A DNA stretch of 64,000 bases from Microbispora corallina (GCF_016863035.1 NZ_BOOC01000020.1:1-64000); one strand, 5' to 3'; positions 33,846 through 42,733 are shown, numbered from the stretch's first letter. Made by a program: numbers and translations. The notes: generated by a model not told the origin, from the letters alone.

Positions 33846-35654
33846 TCAGGGCGCGGTGAGCTGGAAGTCGGCCGCCTGGCGGGTGAACAGGCGGGCGTAC
33901 GCGCCCCCGAGGCTCATCAGCTCGTCGTGGGTGCCCTGCTCGGCGATCCGGCCGTCGTCGAGGACGACGATGTGGTCCGCGCCGCGCACGGTGTTGAGGC
34001 GATGGGAGATGAGCAGGCAGGTGCGGCCGGCGCGCTGGTCGCGCAGCCGCTGGTGGACGGCGTGCTCGGCCTCGGGGTCGAGCCCCGAGCTGGGCTCGTC
34101 GAGGATGAGCAGGTCGGCGGTGTCCGCGCGGAGGAGGGCGCGGGCGAGGGCGACCCGCTGCCACTGCCCGCCGGACAGGAGCACGCCCTGCCCGGAGTCC
34201 TCGTCGGGGTCGGAGGCGAAGAACCGCGACAGGATGGTGTCGTAGCCGCGGGGCAGGCCGGCCAGTTTGTCGTGGATGTCCGCTCGCCTGGCCGCCTCGT
34301 GTATCCGTTCCGGCCGGTCGAGCGCGTCGATGTCGCCGACGGCGATGTTCTCCGCCGCGGTGAGGTCGTAGGCCATGTGATCCTGGAACACGGCTCCGAT
34401 CCGTCGGCGCAACCCGGTGACGCGCAGGTCGCGCAGGTCGGTCCCGTCCCAGCGGACGCTGCCGCGCTCCGGGTCGTACAGCCGGCACAGGAGCTTGACG
34501 ACCGTGCTCTTGCCGGCGCCGTTCAGGCCGACCAGGGCCACGCTCCGCCCGTGCGGGATGGTCAGGTTCAGGCCGCGGAGCACGTACGGATGGTCGTCGT
34601 CGTACCGGAACCACACGTCGCGCAGTTCGATGCCGCGCCGCAGCGGCGCCACCTCGCCGCCGGCGGCGGGTTCCGGCAGGTCGGGCCCGACGGTCACGAC
34701 GTGGGCGTAGTGGCCGACCAGGTCGAGTGCCTCGTTCAGGTGGGCCAGCCGGATGACCACGCCGGAGAGGGACGACTGCGTGCCCGCCACGGCGGCCGTG
34801 AGGACGGCCAGGTCGCCGATGCCGGCCTCGCCCGCCGATATCCGGGCGACGAGCACGATCAGCGCGCCGCCCGCGATGACCGTGCTGAGGGCGGTCAGCA
34901 CCGCGTTGTAGCGGATGGCCGTCAGGTCCATCCGGCGGTCCGCCCGCTGCTCGGCGGCGAGCCCGTCCAGCATGCGTCCGCGCAGGAAGCCGCCGATGTC
35001 GAACAGCCGGATCTCCTTGGCCGCCCGGTGGTCGAGCATCAGCGTCTGGTAGAACATCCGGCGGCGTTCCGCGGGGGCCATCTCCCAGCGGAGACGCGCG
35101 CGACGACGGCCGAGCCGGAGCTGGACGATCAGCTCGGGCGCGGAGGCCGCCGCCACGACGGCGGCCAGCGGCGGGCTCAGCGTGGCGAGGGCGGCGAGGA
35201 GCCCGGTGATGGTCATCCCGCTGCGCACCACTCCGAGCGCCGACTCGGTGACGAGCTGCGGTGCGGTCTGGGCGGACTGCTGGGCCATCTGGAGCCGGTC
35301 GTGGAACCCCGGGTTCTCCAGCCTCGTCAGTCCCTGCATCCGGCACACCGCGGCGAACAACTCGTCGCTGGTGTGCCAGATGATGCGGCGCTGCTGTTCC
35401 CGCTGGACGTACCCGGACAGATGGGGCAGCAGCGCGGTCAAGGCTCCGAGCGCCGCCATCGCGGCGGCCACTGGGGTCGTCGACGGGCCCGTCCCGGCAC
35501 TCAGGCGATCGATCATGACCTTGGTGAGCCAGGTGATCGCGACGGGAGAGGCGCCGCCCAGGACCGCCATGACGAGCTGGGACAGGGCGAGTGCGGGTCC
35601 GGCGCGCCAGACGAGCGCCAGGGTGAGCCGCAGCGGCTCGAGCCGCGACCTCAC
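33846..35654 (-). CDS. ABC exporter half-transporter (fused permease and ATPase)
   Basis: 602 residues. Residues 1-320 carry the membrane domain with about five to six hydrophobic segments. The ATPase domain has Walker A GLNGAGKST (376-384), Q424, signature LSGGQ (493-497), Walker B LLILDE (515-520) and H551. No N-terminal C39 peptidase domain. An insertion between helical subdomain and signature (SDPDEDSGQG) is longer than usual. It overlaps by 4 bp the thioredoxin-like gene (35651), so it is cotranscribed with the MauD-, MauE- and Cys-rich peptide genes and probably exports that peptide. Confidence 0.9.
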   Translation of the reverse strand: MRSRLEPLRLTLALVWRAGPALALSQLVMAVLGGASPVAITWLTKVMIDRLSAGTGPSTTPVAAAMAALGALTALLPHLSGYVQREQQRRIIWHTSDELFAAVCRMQGLTRLENPGFHDRLQMAQQSAQTAPQLVTESALGVVRSGMTITGLLAALATLSPPLAAVVAAASAPELIVQLRLGRRRARLRWEMAPAERRRMFYQTLMLDHRAAKEIRLFDIGGFLRGRMLDGLAAEQRADRRMDLTAIRYNAVLTALSTVIAGGALIVLVARISAGEAGIGDLAVLTAAVAGTQSSLSGVVIRLAHLNEALDLVGHYAHVVTVGPDLPEPAAGGEVAPLRRGIELRDVWFRYDDDHPYVLRGLNLTIPHGRSVALVGLNGAGKSTVVKLLCRLYDPERGSVRWDGTDLRDLRVTGLRRRIGAVFQDHMAYDLTAAENIAVGDIDALDRPERIHEAARRADIHDKLAGLPRGYDTILSRFFASDPDEDSGQGVLLSGGQWQRVALARALLRADTADLLILDEPSSGLDPEAEHAVHQRLRDQRAGRTCLLISHRLNTVRGADHIVVLDDGRIAEQGTHDELMSLGGAYARLFTRQAADFQLTAP

Positions 35655-36208
35655 GCCGATCGGGCCGGGGCCGGCACGGCCGGCGGCACCGGCAGCTCCG
35701 GCTTCAGGCCGCTGGCTTCGACGGTTCCGTCGGGGCCGACCAGGAAGAACGACGGGAAGGCCGCGATCGCGAACGCGTCGGCCATCGCCCCGCCCTCGCT
35801 CTCCAAGACGACGCTCACCTCGTCCGTCAGCGCGGCGAGCAGGCCGGCGGACTCCTGTTCGCCCTCCACGACCACCGCCAGCACCCGCATCCCGTCGGAT
35901 GCGGCGGCGCGGGCCGTCGCGACGAAGGCGGGCGCCTTCGGCAGGCAGTGCGGGCAGTCGGTGCTGAAGAACCCGACGAAGGTGCGCTCGCCCGCGAAGT
36001 CGTCCGCGGTGACCTTCGTGTCCGTCACCGTGACCGCGGAGAAGGCCGGGACCTCGGCGCCCACGGCGAGTCCGAAACTCCGGGGAACCCTCCCGGCACT
36101 GGACTCCTTGGAGAGGGTCCGGAGCTTCCTGATGACCGCGCCGGTCAGGAGCAGGTTCACCAGGACGAGCCCGCCGAGCAGGATGACGGCGGCGACCAGG
36201 ACGGCCAT
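35651..36208 (-). CDS. MauD/TlpA-like membrane-anchored thioredoxin-fold protein
   Basis: 185 residues from ATG 36208. N-terminal anchor (VLVAAVILLGGLVLVNLLL), then a TlpA-type fold facing outward with the redox site CPHC (C85, C88) in FFSTDCPHCLPKAPAF and a cis-Pro region FPSFFLVGPDGTVEASG. The arrangement anchor plus CPxC and pairing with a MauE gene resembles MauD, which makes disulfides in the methylamine dehydrogenase small subunit. Here no dehydrogenase gene is present; the cysteine-rich peptide at 36775 is the likely client. Overlaps the ABC gene. Confidence 0.88.
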   Translation of the reverse strand: MAVLVAAVILLGGLVLVNLLLTGAVIRKLRTLSKESSAGRVPRSFGLAVGAEVPAFSAVTVTDTKVTADDFAGERTFVGFFSTDCPHCLPKAPAFVATARAAASDGMRVLAVVVEGEQESAGLLAALTDEVSVVLESEGGAMADAFAIAAFPSFFLVGPDGTVEASGLKPELPVPPAVPAPARSA

Positions 36209-36231
36209 GGGCGTTCCCTTCGATTCGAGGG

Positions 36232-36759
36232 TCAGCGGAGGAGGTGGAGCAGGTCGTCGAGGAGGACGACGGCGCCCACGGCGACCGAGGCCCCCAGCAG
36301 GCAGAGCGCGGCGGCGGGCGCCGCCACGGGCGTCCCGCCCGTGGCGGACGTCGCGGCGGCCCCGGCCACCGCGCATGCGACGAGGACGACGTTGCGCGCC
36401 ACGTGCCGGCGGCCGATCGGCTCGTCCGAGCCGCCCAGGCACCGGCACGGCCCCGTCGTCCCCCGGCGCAACGCTGTGGCCAGGACCACGGCGAACCCGA
36501 GGAGCACGCCCCCGGCGAGCAGGAGGCCCGGTCTGCCGTCGCCGCCGAGCCCGGGCGCCGCCAGCATGACGACGGTTCCGGCCTCGACGGCGACGACCGC
36601 CACGGCGGCCGGCGTCCCGAGGCCCGTGGGAAGGCCGCCGAGCCGCCGTACCGCCGTGGTGAACTCGCCGAACGCCTCCCGCGTGCGCAGCTTCGTGAGG
36701 ACGGAGATCAGGAAGACCCCCGTCAGCACGAGCCGGACGGTCAGCACGGCGTAGACCAT
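36232..36759 (-). CDS. MauE/DoxX-like redox membrane protein
   Basis: 175 residues, four transmembrane segments (VRLVLTGVFLISVLTKL, VAVVAVEAGTVVMLAAP, LLLAGGVLLGFAVVLATAL, and a last pair). The CxC motif PCRCLGG (C105, C107) matches the CxCFG position of MauE proteins, thought to pass electrons between the periplasmic thioredoxin partner and quinones. Gap of 23 bp to the MauD-like gene and 15 bp to the Cys-rich peptide gene. Confidence 0.85.
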   Translation of the reverse strand: MVYAVLTVRLVLTGVFLISVLTKLRTREAFGEFTTAVRRLGGLPTGLGTPAAVAVVAVEAGTVVMLAAPGLGGDGRPGLLLAGGVLLGFAVVLATALRRGTTGPCRCLGGSDEPIGRRHVARNVVLVACAVAGAAATSATGGTPVAAPAAALCLLGASVAVGAVVLLDDLLHLLR

Positions 36760-36774
36760 GGGACGTGGAGCCCG

Positions 36775-36984
36775 TCAGCAGTAGCCGATGTTCTGCCAGG
36801 CGCCGCTGCAGCTGCTCCGCCAGTACGTGATGCAGAGGAAGCCGGTCGGGTTGGGGTAGCAGTCCTTGTAGCGGTCGCAACCGCCCGACGGCCAGTAAGT
36901 GAAACAGTTGTCGGCCTGGGCTTCGGCGCCCGGGAGGAGCCGTGCGAGCAGCCGGTCTCCCAGGCGGTTCAGCGTCCGGATCAT
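36775..36984 (-). CDS. Six-cysteine peptide precursor, 69 residues
   Basis: ATG at 36984 after GGGAGAACGC. Residues 1-24 form an amphipathic, Arg/Leu-rich leader (NRLGDRLLARLLPG) without the long hydrophobic core of a Sec signal, ending AEAQA. Residues 25-69 form a core with Cys at 27, 36, 42, 51, 59 and 69 (the last residue), and ten aromatic residues in patterns like CFTYW, CYPNP and CITYW. Even cysteine count, no Lys-rich antimicrobial pattern (only K40). First gene of the minus-strand operon with MauE-, MauD-like and ABC genes. Not recognised as a described peptide family. Confidence 0.8.
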   Translation of the reverse strand: MIRTLNRLGDRLLARLLPGAEAQADNCFTYWPSGGCDRYKDCYPNPTGFLCITYWRSSCSGAWQNIGYC

Positions 36985-37146
36985 GCGTTCTCCCTTCAGG
37001 GGTGCGGGCGTGGTAGGCCGCCCGCCCAGTGAGGATGCTCGACGGCGCCTGCGCCGCGGTTGCGGCCGGCCGCCGGATGGCGCTACCGCGGCGCAACCGG
37101 GGCAGGTCAGAATCCCGATCGGGCTGACCGGGCCGGAGGGGTGCCG

Positions 37147-37593
37147 ATGCGACGTTTCGTGATGCTGCTGCTGTTCCTCGCCGTCGCCGCCGGGCTGGTC
37201 GCGGCCCGGCGCCGCTTCGTCGTGGTACGGGTGGCCGGGACGAGCATGGTGCCGACGTACCAGCCGGGCGACCGGGTCCTGTTGCGGCGCGGCGGGCGGG
37301 TGGCCCTGCGGCGCGGCCAGGTGGTGGTCTTCCGGCGCGTCCAGCCGGACGGCGCCCGCTCCTCGGGGCGGGACCTGCGCGGGACGGAGTGGCTCATCAA
37401 GCGGATCGCCGCGACGCCGGGCGACGGGGTGCCCGCCGAGGTCGCGGCGCGCGTGCAGGCGGGGCCGGACGACGTGGTCCCGGCCGGCCGGTTGGTGGTC
37501 CTCGGCGACGGCCCGATCAGCCGGGACTCCCGGCACTGGGGGTACCTGCCGGTGAACGAGGTGCTGGGCGTCGTCGTCCGCAGGTTGTCCTGA
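37147..37593 (+). CDS. S26-family signal peptidase
   Basis: 148 residues from ATG 37147, GGAGGGG 7 nt upstream. One N-terminal transmembrane helix (FVMLLLFLAVAAGLVAA), catalytic S33 in GTSMVPTYQPGDRVL and K85 in LIKRIAATPGDG, and the closing box GDGPISRDSRHWG. Shorter than housekeeping LepB and similar to dedicated peptidases beside export cassettes. Divergent from the Cys-rich peptide operon across 162 bp; likely cuts its leader after AEAQA, although this is inference. Confidence 0.88.
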   Translation: MRRFVMLLLFLAVAAGLVAARRRFVVVRVAGTSMVPTYQPGDRVLLRRGGRVALRRGQVVVFRRVQPDGARSSGRDLRGTEWLIKRIAATPGDGVPAEVAARVQAGPDDVVPAGRLVVLGDGPISRDSRHWGYLPVNEVLGVVVRRLS

Positions 37594-37602
37594 AGGCCTT
37601 CG

Positions 37603-40600
37603 CTAGCCGGGCACTCCGCCCCAGCCGGAGAGTCCGGCGGTCCGGGAGGCCTCTTCCGCTAGCGACGCGGCGATCTCGGCGGCTCCGCCGATGTCGCCGA
37701 GCCGCTGGAACAGCCCGTGGGCGGCCGTCCACGACCGCGCGGCCGCGACCGGGTCGCCGCGGTCGCGCTGGGCGCGGCCGAGTGCCCCGAGGGCGAGCGC
37801 CTGCTCGTGGAGGTCGCCCAGCTCGCGGGCCACGCCGACGGCGTCGGTGAGCGTCCGCACCGCCTGCTCCGGCCGGGCGTCGAGGCGGTGCGACTCGCCC
37901 AGGACCCGGAGCCCGGCGGCCTGCCCTGACGGCACCCTGAACTCGCCGAACACGGCCAGCGCCGGCTCGACCAGCCTCGCCGCGTCCCGGCGCCCAAAGC
38001 GGAGCCGCAGATCGCCGAGGGCGAGCAGGAGATACGCCTCGGCCAGCCGCTCCCCACGCGGCCGGCAGACCTGCAGGCCCTCCCACAGCAGGTGGGAGAC
38101 CCGCCTGCTCGCGCTGTGGTCCCGGCAGGCGGTGGCCAGCTCCCACAGGGTGAGGGCCCGGGTCAGGACGCCGCCCCCGCGGACCGCCAGGCGCAGCGCG
38201 CCCTCCGCGCAGGCGGCCGCGTCCGCGTGGCGGCCCTGCTCCCGCCAGGTGACGGCCTGGACGTACCAGAGGCGAGCCTGGGCGAGGTCGTAGCCGATCT
38301 CCTCGGCGGTGGCCATGGCCTCGTCCGCCACCGCGCGGGCCTGCTCGGGGTCGCCCGCGCGACACAGCGCGAGGGCCCGCAGGCACAGCAGGTCGACCTC
38401 GCCGTGCCGTTCCCCCGCCGTCCGGAACACCGTCAGGGCCTCCTCGGCCTTGTCCGCCGCGACGTCCCGACGAGGCTCCACTCCGGCCATGCGCAGGTAG
38501 CCGAGGTCGCGCGTCATCGCCGCCTCGCCCCACTGGTTGCCGCTCGCCGCGCATGCCTTCAGCGCCGCCTCGTGGGTGGCCGACCAGTCCCGGTAGTGGC
38601 CGCGGACGGCGTAGTAGCCGGCCGCCCGCGCGGACAGCTCCCAGGCCAGCTCGTCCAGGCCGAGACGGCAGGCCTGCGCCACCCCGGCGGCCAGGGCCTC
38701 CCGCTCGCTGTCGAACCAGGCGAGCGGGTCGCCCACCAGCCTCCGCGTGGTGACGGGATCGGCGTACCAGCGGGGGGCCGTCCCACGGATGTCGGAGGCC
38801 ACCTGCTCCGGCAGACCGCGGCCCGCCGCGTCGGCCATCGCGAGCAGCCCGCCGAGGACACGGGTGACGGCCTTGTCCCGTTCGCCGGGGGCTTCCTCCA
38901 GCTCGGCGCGTTCCCGGGCATAGAGCCGGACGAGGCCGGGCAGGCGGTACCGGAACCCGCCGCCCCCGTCGCCGCCCTCGCAGCGCAGCAACTGGGCGTC
39001 GACGAGCAGATCGGCGTACGTCTCGGCCTCGCGCACGGTGACGTCGAGGGCCGCCGCGAGCGTCCAGGCGGCGAACGTGGGGACGTCGAGCAGGCCGAGC
39101 AGCCGCAGCGCCCTCCGCGCGGCCCTGTCGAGCCTGTCGTAGTCGGCGGCGAGGCCGGTCCGCACCGACAGGTCGCCCGCGGCGAGCTCGTCGAGGCGCC
39201 GCCGCTCGTCCCGGAGGCGGTCCGCCAGGTCGTCGAGCCGCCAGTGCTCGCGCAGTGTCAGCTTGGCCCCGGCGATCCGCACCGCCAGGGGCAGGTGATC
39301 GCAGAGCCGGACGATCTCGGCCGCGACCGACGGGCCGGCCGCCACCCGTTCCGGTCCCGCGATCCGCCCGAGCAGCTCCGTCGCCGACGCCGGGTCGAGG
39401 GCGTCCACGCGGACGCAGTGAGCGCTCAACCCGGCGGGCCTGCGCCTGCCCGTGATCAGCACGGCGCAGCCCGCGCCGCCCGGCAGCAGCGGCCTCACCT
39501 GCTCCTCGCCCGCGGCGTCGTCCAGCACCAGCAGCACACGGCGGTCGGCCAGGACGGCACGCAGCAGCCTCTCCCGCTCCTCGACGCCGTCCGGCACCTC
39601 CCGCGCGTCCACCCCGAGGGCGACCAGGAGGCGCGCCGTCGCTTCGGCCGGGTCGACCGGCCGCTCCCGGGTTCCCCGCAGGTCGAGGTAGAGGCGGCCG
39701 TCCGGGAACGTCTCCCGCAGGCGGTGGGCGACGTGGAGCGCGAGCGCGGTCTTGCCGGCGCCCGCCCCGCCGTACAGGGCCGCGACCGTCACGGTCGGGG
39801 AGGGCCCCGCGTCGGCGAGCCACCGTCGCAGCGACTCCGCCGTCTCGGTGCGGCCGGTGAAGTCGGCGACGTCCGGGGGCAGGTGGCAGGGCGCGACCGC
39901 CGCCGGCCCAGTCCGTCCCTCGCTCGTCCGCTCCTCGGCGTCGCCGTTCCCGGTGTCGAGGTGCGCGCCGTGCCCGTCCCCGTCGTCCGTCTCCGGCCCG
40001 AGGAGCTCGTCGACGACCGAGCCGGGCGCGTCGCCCCGCAGGACCGCCTCGTGCACCCGCCGCAGCATCCGGCCCGGCTCCACGCCGAGTTCCTCGCCGA
40101 GCACGGTCCGGGCCCGCCGGTACACCTCCAGCGCCTCGACCTGACGCCCGGCGCGGCACAGCGCCAGCATCAGGCAGGCGTGCAGCCGTTCCCGGTACGG
40201 ATGCAGGCCGGCCATCTCCGTCAGGTCCGTGACCAGTTCGGCGTCGCGGCCGCGGGCCAGATCGACGATCGCCAGCTCCTCATGGGCGAGCAGCCGCTCC
40301 TCCTCCAGCCGCCGGGCCTCGTCCGCGACGAGCGCGACGTCCTCGACGCCGGCGTACGCGGGACCCCGCCACAGGTCGAGCGCGCGCCGGAACAGCGCAG
40401 CTGCCGTCGCCGGGTCCGCGTCTCTCCTCGCCGCCCGCCCGGCCGCCGCGAGGTCGCGGAAGCGCAGCGCGTCCAGCTCCGACGGCCGTACGGTGACGGC
40501 GTAGCCGCCGGCGCCGTGAACGATGCGATCACGCTCGCCCATCGCCCGCCTGAGCCGCAGGACGTACACCTGGAGGGTCTTGTGCGCGCTGGGCGGCGGA

Positions 40601-40761
40601 TCGTCGCCCCACAGCGACTCGATCAGCGCCGGCACCGCCACCGGTCTGCCCGCCGCGCAGAGCAGCGTCGCCAGCAGGCGCCGCAGCATCGCCGCGCCTA
40701 GTGGGACGGGCACCCCGTCACGGCTCACCCGCAGCGGCCCGAGAACGTCGAACTGGAACAC
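37603..40761 (-). CDS. AfsR-like SARP/BTAD regulator with NB-ARC ATPase and TPR repeats
   Basis: 1052 residues. Residues 1-95: OmpR-type winged helix (FDVLGPLRVSRDGVPVPLG, KTLQVYVLRLRRAM). Residues 100-245: bacterial transcriptional activator domain (ALDLWRGPAYAGV, HPYRERLHACLMLALCRAGRQVEALEVYRRAR). Residues about 300-570: NB-ARC with P-loop GGAGAGKT (331-338). Remainder: TPR-like helices such as ALALCRAGDPEQARAVADEAM. Such proteins activate secondary-metabolite or peptide clusters. Its stop is 9 bp from the convergent signal peptidase gene; a CelR/CebR-type box lies 75 bp before its start. Confidence 0.92.
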   Translation of the reverse strand: MFQFDVLGPLRVSRDGVPVPLGAAMLRRLLATLLCAAGRPVAVPALIESLWGDDPPPSAHKTLQVYVLRLRRAMGERDRIVHGAGGYAVTVRPSELDALRFRDLAAAGRAARRDADPATAAALFRRALDLWRGPAYAGVEDVALVADEARRLEEERLLAHEELAIVDLARGRDAELVTDLTEMAGLHPYRERLHACLMLALCRAGRQVEALEVYRRARTVLGEELGVEPGRMLRRVHEAVLRGDAPGSVVDELLGPETDDGDGHGAHLDTGNGDAEERTSEGRTGPAAVAPCHLPPDVADFTGRTETAESLRRWLADAGPSPTVTVAALYGGAGAGKTALALHVAHRLRETFPDGRLYLDLRGTRERPVDPAEATARLLVALGVDAREVPDGVEERERLLRAVLADRRVLLVLDDAAGEEQVRPLLPGGAGCAVLITGRRRPAGLSAHCVRVDALDPASATELLGRIAGPERVAAGPSVAAEIVRLCDHLPLAVRIAGAKLTLREHWRLDDLADRLRDERRRLDELAAGDLSVRTGLAADYDRLDRAARRALRLLGLLDVPTFAAWTLAAALDVTVREAETYADLLVDAQLLRCEGGDGGGGFRYRLPGLVRLYARERAELEEAPGERDKAVTRVLGGLLAMADAAGRGLPEQVASDIRGTAPRWYADPVTTRRLVGDPLAWFDSEREALAAGVAQACRLGLDELAWELSARAAGYYAVRGHYRDWSATHEAALKACAASGNQWGEAAMTRDLGYLRMAGVEPRRDVAADKAEEALTVFRTAGERHGEVDLLCLRALALCRAGDPEQARAVADEAMATAEEIGYDLAQARLWYVQAVTWREQGRHADAAACAEGALRLAVRGGGVLTRALTLWELATACRDHSASRRVSHLLWEGLQVCRPRGERLAEAYLLLALGDLRLRFGRRDAARLVEPALAVFGEFRVPSGQAAGLRVLGESHRLDARPEQAVRTLTDAVGVARELGDLHEQALALGALGRAQRDRGDPVAAARSWTAAHGLFQRLGDIGGAAEIAASLAEEASRTAGLSGWGGVPG

Positions 40762-40835
40762 CCCTCACCCCCGAGAGAACCCGGCCGCCTGCGGCGGCCC
40801 CCATCCATCAGCCGAGGCCCCGCGATCGTGGAGCG

Positions 40836-40849
40836 TGGGAGCGCTCCCA
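40836..40849. promoter_or_regulatory. CelR/CebR-type operator, TGGGAGCGCTCCCA
   Basis: A perfect 14-bp palindrome identical to the known binding site of cellulose/cellobiose repressors CelR (Thermobifida) and CebR (Streptomyces). It lies 75 bp upstream of the SARP start (minus strand) and 187 bp before the plus-strand gene at 41036. No cellulase or sugar transporter is adjacent. Confidence 0.75.
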
Positions 40850-41035
40850 CTTCAGTCGTGCCTGGACGTTCGCCTTCTCGCCGAAGGACATCGCGGGCCT
40901 GGACCGAGCATCGAAGACGCCGGTATAGACGAGGTATAGGCCCAGATGGCACCCCCTTTTCGACATCGGTACGCTTCGATCTCAGTACCTGTCTCCGCGG
41001 CAGGACGGGCCGCGGGGGAGATCCCAGGGGGACTC

Positions 41036-41530
41036 GTGGTGATCGTGCAGCGGATCGTGATCCGGTGGACGAAGCAGGGGCGCGGTGCGGCGGAGGCCGC
41101 ACGCCGGCGCGAGGTCCCCGCGGCGTTCGCGCTGCCGCCGATGCCGGACGCGCCGCTCGTGCGCCACGACCTGCTCGCCGAGGAACGGGCCGGGTACGCC
41201 CCGGCCGCCGTCGTCAGCGACCACACCCTCCCGGTCAGGCTCGACGGGTTGCGGTTCACGGTGTCGGAGGCGGCGCTCCACGTGACGCGGACGCCGGTCC
41301 CGGCCGCGTACCCGCGGGATCGTTTCCCGGGCCAGGTGTTCGTGCTGCGGCCGGGAGAGCGTGCGCGTTACCAGGCCAACTTCCGCTTCAGCGGGTACGG
41401 CACGGATTGGTACTACGAGCACTGGATCGTCAACATCGCCCACGAGCCGTGGCGGCGCGACGTGTTCCTGGGCGAGGACGTCGGCCACGAGAAGGACGAG
41501 CGCGTGTCCCTCTACGGCGGACCGCGCTGA
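41036..41530 (+). CDS. Hypothetical protein, 164 residues
   Basis: GTG 41036 (or the next GTG) follows AGGGGGA. A basic N-terminal helix (IRWTKQGRGAAEAARRRE) precedes a proline- and aromatic-rich region with FRFSGYGTDWYYEHWIVNIAHEP (core GTDWYYEHWIVN) and ends with HEKDERVSLYGGPR. No signal peptide and no cysteine. Not recognised. The second half looks like a folded beta domain. Confidence 0.6.
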   Translation: MVIVQRIVIRWTKQGRGAAEAARRREVPAAFALPPMPDAPLVRHDLLAEERAGYAPAAVVSDHTLPVRLDGLRFTVSEAALHVTRTPVPAAYPRDRFPGQVFVLRPGERARYQANFRFSGYGTDWYYEHWIVNIAHEPWRRDVFLGEDVGHEKDERVSLYGGPR

Positions 41531-41696
41531 CCTGGCATTTTCTGTTGCCGCGCATGCCGCCGGTGGCGTTTACCGGCGTACGGAGAGGCAACACCAGGAC
41601 GGTGCCCATCGGGCATTTCCGTGGCCGTGGCAGGCCGGCTCGACACCGGCCTGATCGGCGAGGCGACGGAGATGAGCACCAGGAAGGGGTCTCGCC

Positions 41697-42728
41697 ATGC
41701 GAGCGACTGTGATGTACGGCGCCGGGGACGTGCGGGTGGAGGACGTTCCGGACCCGGAGCTGCGGGAACCGACCGACGCCGTGGTGCGCGTGCTGCGCTC
41801 GTGCATCTGCGGCAGCGACCTGTGGCCGTACGGCTCCCTGCCGCCCTCGGAGCACGGGGAGCGGATGGGCCACGAGTTCCTCGGGGTCGTGGAGGACGTC
41901 GGCTCGGAGGTGTCCGGGCTGAAGGCGGGCGACGTCGTGGTCGCGCCGTTCGTCTGGTCGGACAACACGTGCGATTTCTGCGCCGAGGGGCTGCAGACCT
42001 CCTGCCGGAACGGCGGCCAGTGGGGGCACGACCTCGACGGCGGTCAGGGCGAGGCCGTACGGGTGCCGCTGGCCCAGGGGACGCTGGTGCAGCTGCCGGT
42101 AGGGGAGGACGACCCGCTCCTGTCGTCGCTGCTCACCCTCTCGGACGTCTTCTGCACCGGCCACCACTGCGCGGTGAAGGCCGGGGCCGGCCCGCGTACG
42201 ACGGTCACCGTGATCGGCGACGGAGCGGTGGGACTGTCGGCGGTGCTGGCCGCCCGGCGGCTCGGCGCCGAGCGGATCATCCTCATGGGACGCCACAAGG
42301 ACCGCACCGACCTCGGCCGCGACTTCGGCGCCACCGACGTGGTGGGCGAGCGCGGCGAGGAGGCCGTCGAACGCGTACGGGAGCTCACCGGCGGCGACGG
42401 CGCCCACAGCGTCCTGGAGTGCGTCGGCACGAGGCCGGCGATCGAGACGGCGCTCGGCGTGGTGCGCGACGGCGGCGTTATCAGCCGGGTCGGCCTCCCC
42501 CAGTACGGAGACGTGCCCATGGGCGCGGACGCGTTCATGCGCAACATCACGCTGACCGGCGGCGTGGCGCCCGCTCGGGCGTACATCGAGGAACTGCTGC
42601 CGGACGTCCTCGAGGGCAGGATCGACCCGGGCCGGCTGTTCGACCGCACGATCGGCCTGGACGGCGTGCCGGACGGCTACCGCGCGATGGCCGACCGCGA
42701 GGCGCTCAAGGTCCTCATCCGCCCCTGA
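41697..42728 (+). CDS. Zinc-dependent alcohol dehydrogenase (MDR superfamily)
   Basis: 343 residues, ATG after GGAAGGGG. Catalytic zinc ligands C38 (SCICGSD) and H59-E60 (RMGHEFLG). The structural zinc loop is unusual: only three cysteines (C92, C95, C103) instead of four. NAD(P) motif VIGDGAVGLSAVLAARRLGA. Probable cytoplasmic alcohol or aldehyde dehydrogenase. Convergent with the DUF2625 fragment and regulator genes that follow. Confidence 0.92.
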   Translation: MRATVMYGAGDVRVEDVPDPELREPTDAVVRVLRSCICGSDLWPYGSLPPSEHGERMGHEFLGVVEDVGSEVSGLKAGDVVVAPFVWSDNTCDFCAEGLQTSCRNGGQWGHDLDGGQGEAVRVPLAQGTLVQLPVGEDDPLLSSLLTLSDVFCTGHHCAVKAGAGPRTTVTVIGDGAVGLSAVLAARRLGAERIILMGRHKDRTDLGRDFGATDVVGERGEEAVERVRELTGGDGAHSVLECVGTRPAIETALGVVRDGGVISRVGLPQYGDVPMGADAFMRNITLTGGVAPARAYIEELLPDVLEGRIDPGRLFDRTIGLDGVPDGYRAMADREALKVLIRP

Positions 42729-42733
42729 GCCGT

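Noticed and set aside
36775..36984. Cys-rich peptide as a methylamine dehydrogenase small subunit
   Set aside because: Half the length, only six cysteines, no large-subunit gene and no other mau genes beyond the MauD/MauE-like pair.
41531..41696. Regulatory RNA or terminator around TTGCC/GGCAA
   Set aside because: Arms are short and separated by more than 30 bases; no T-run.
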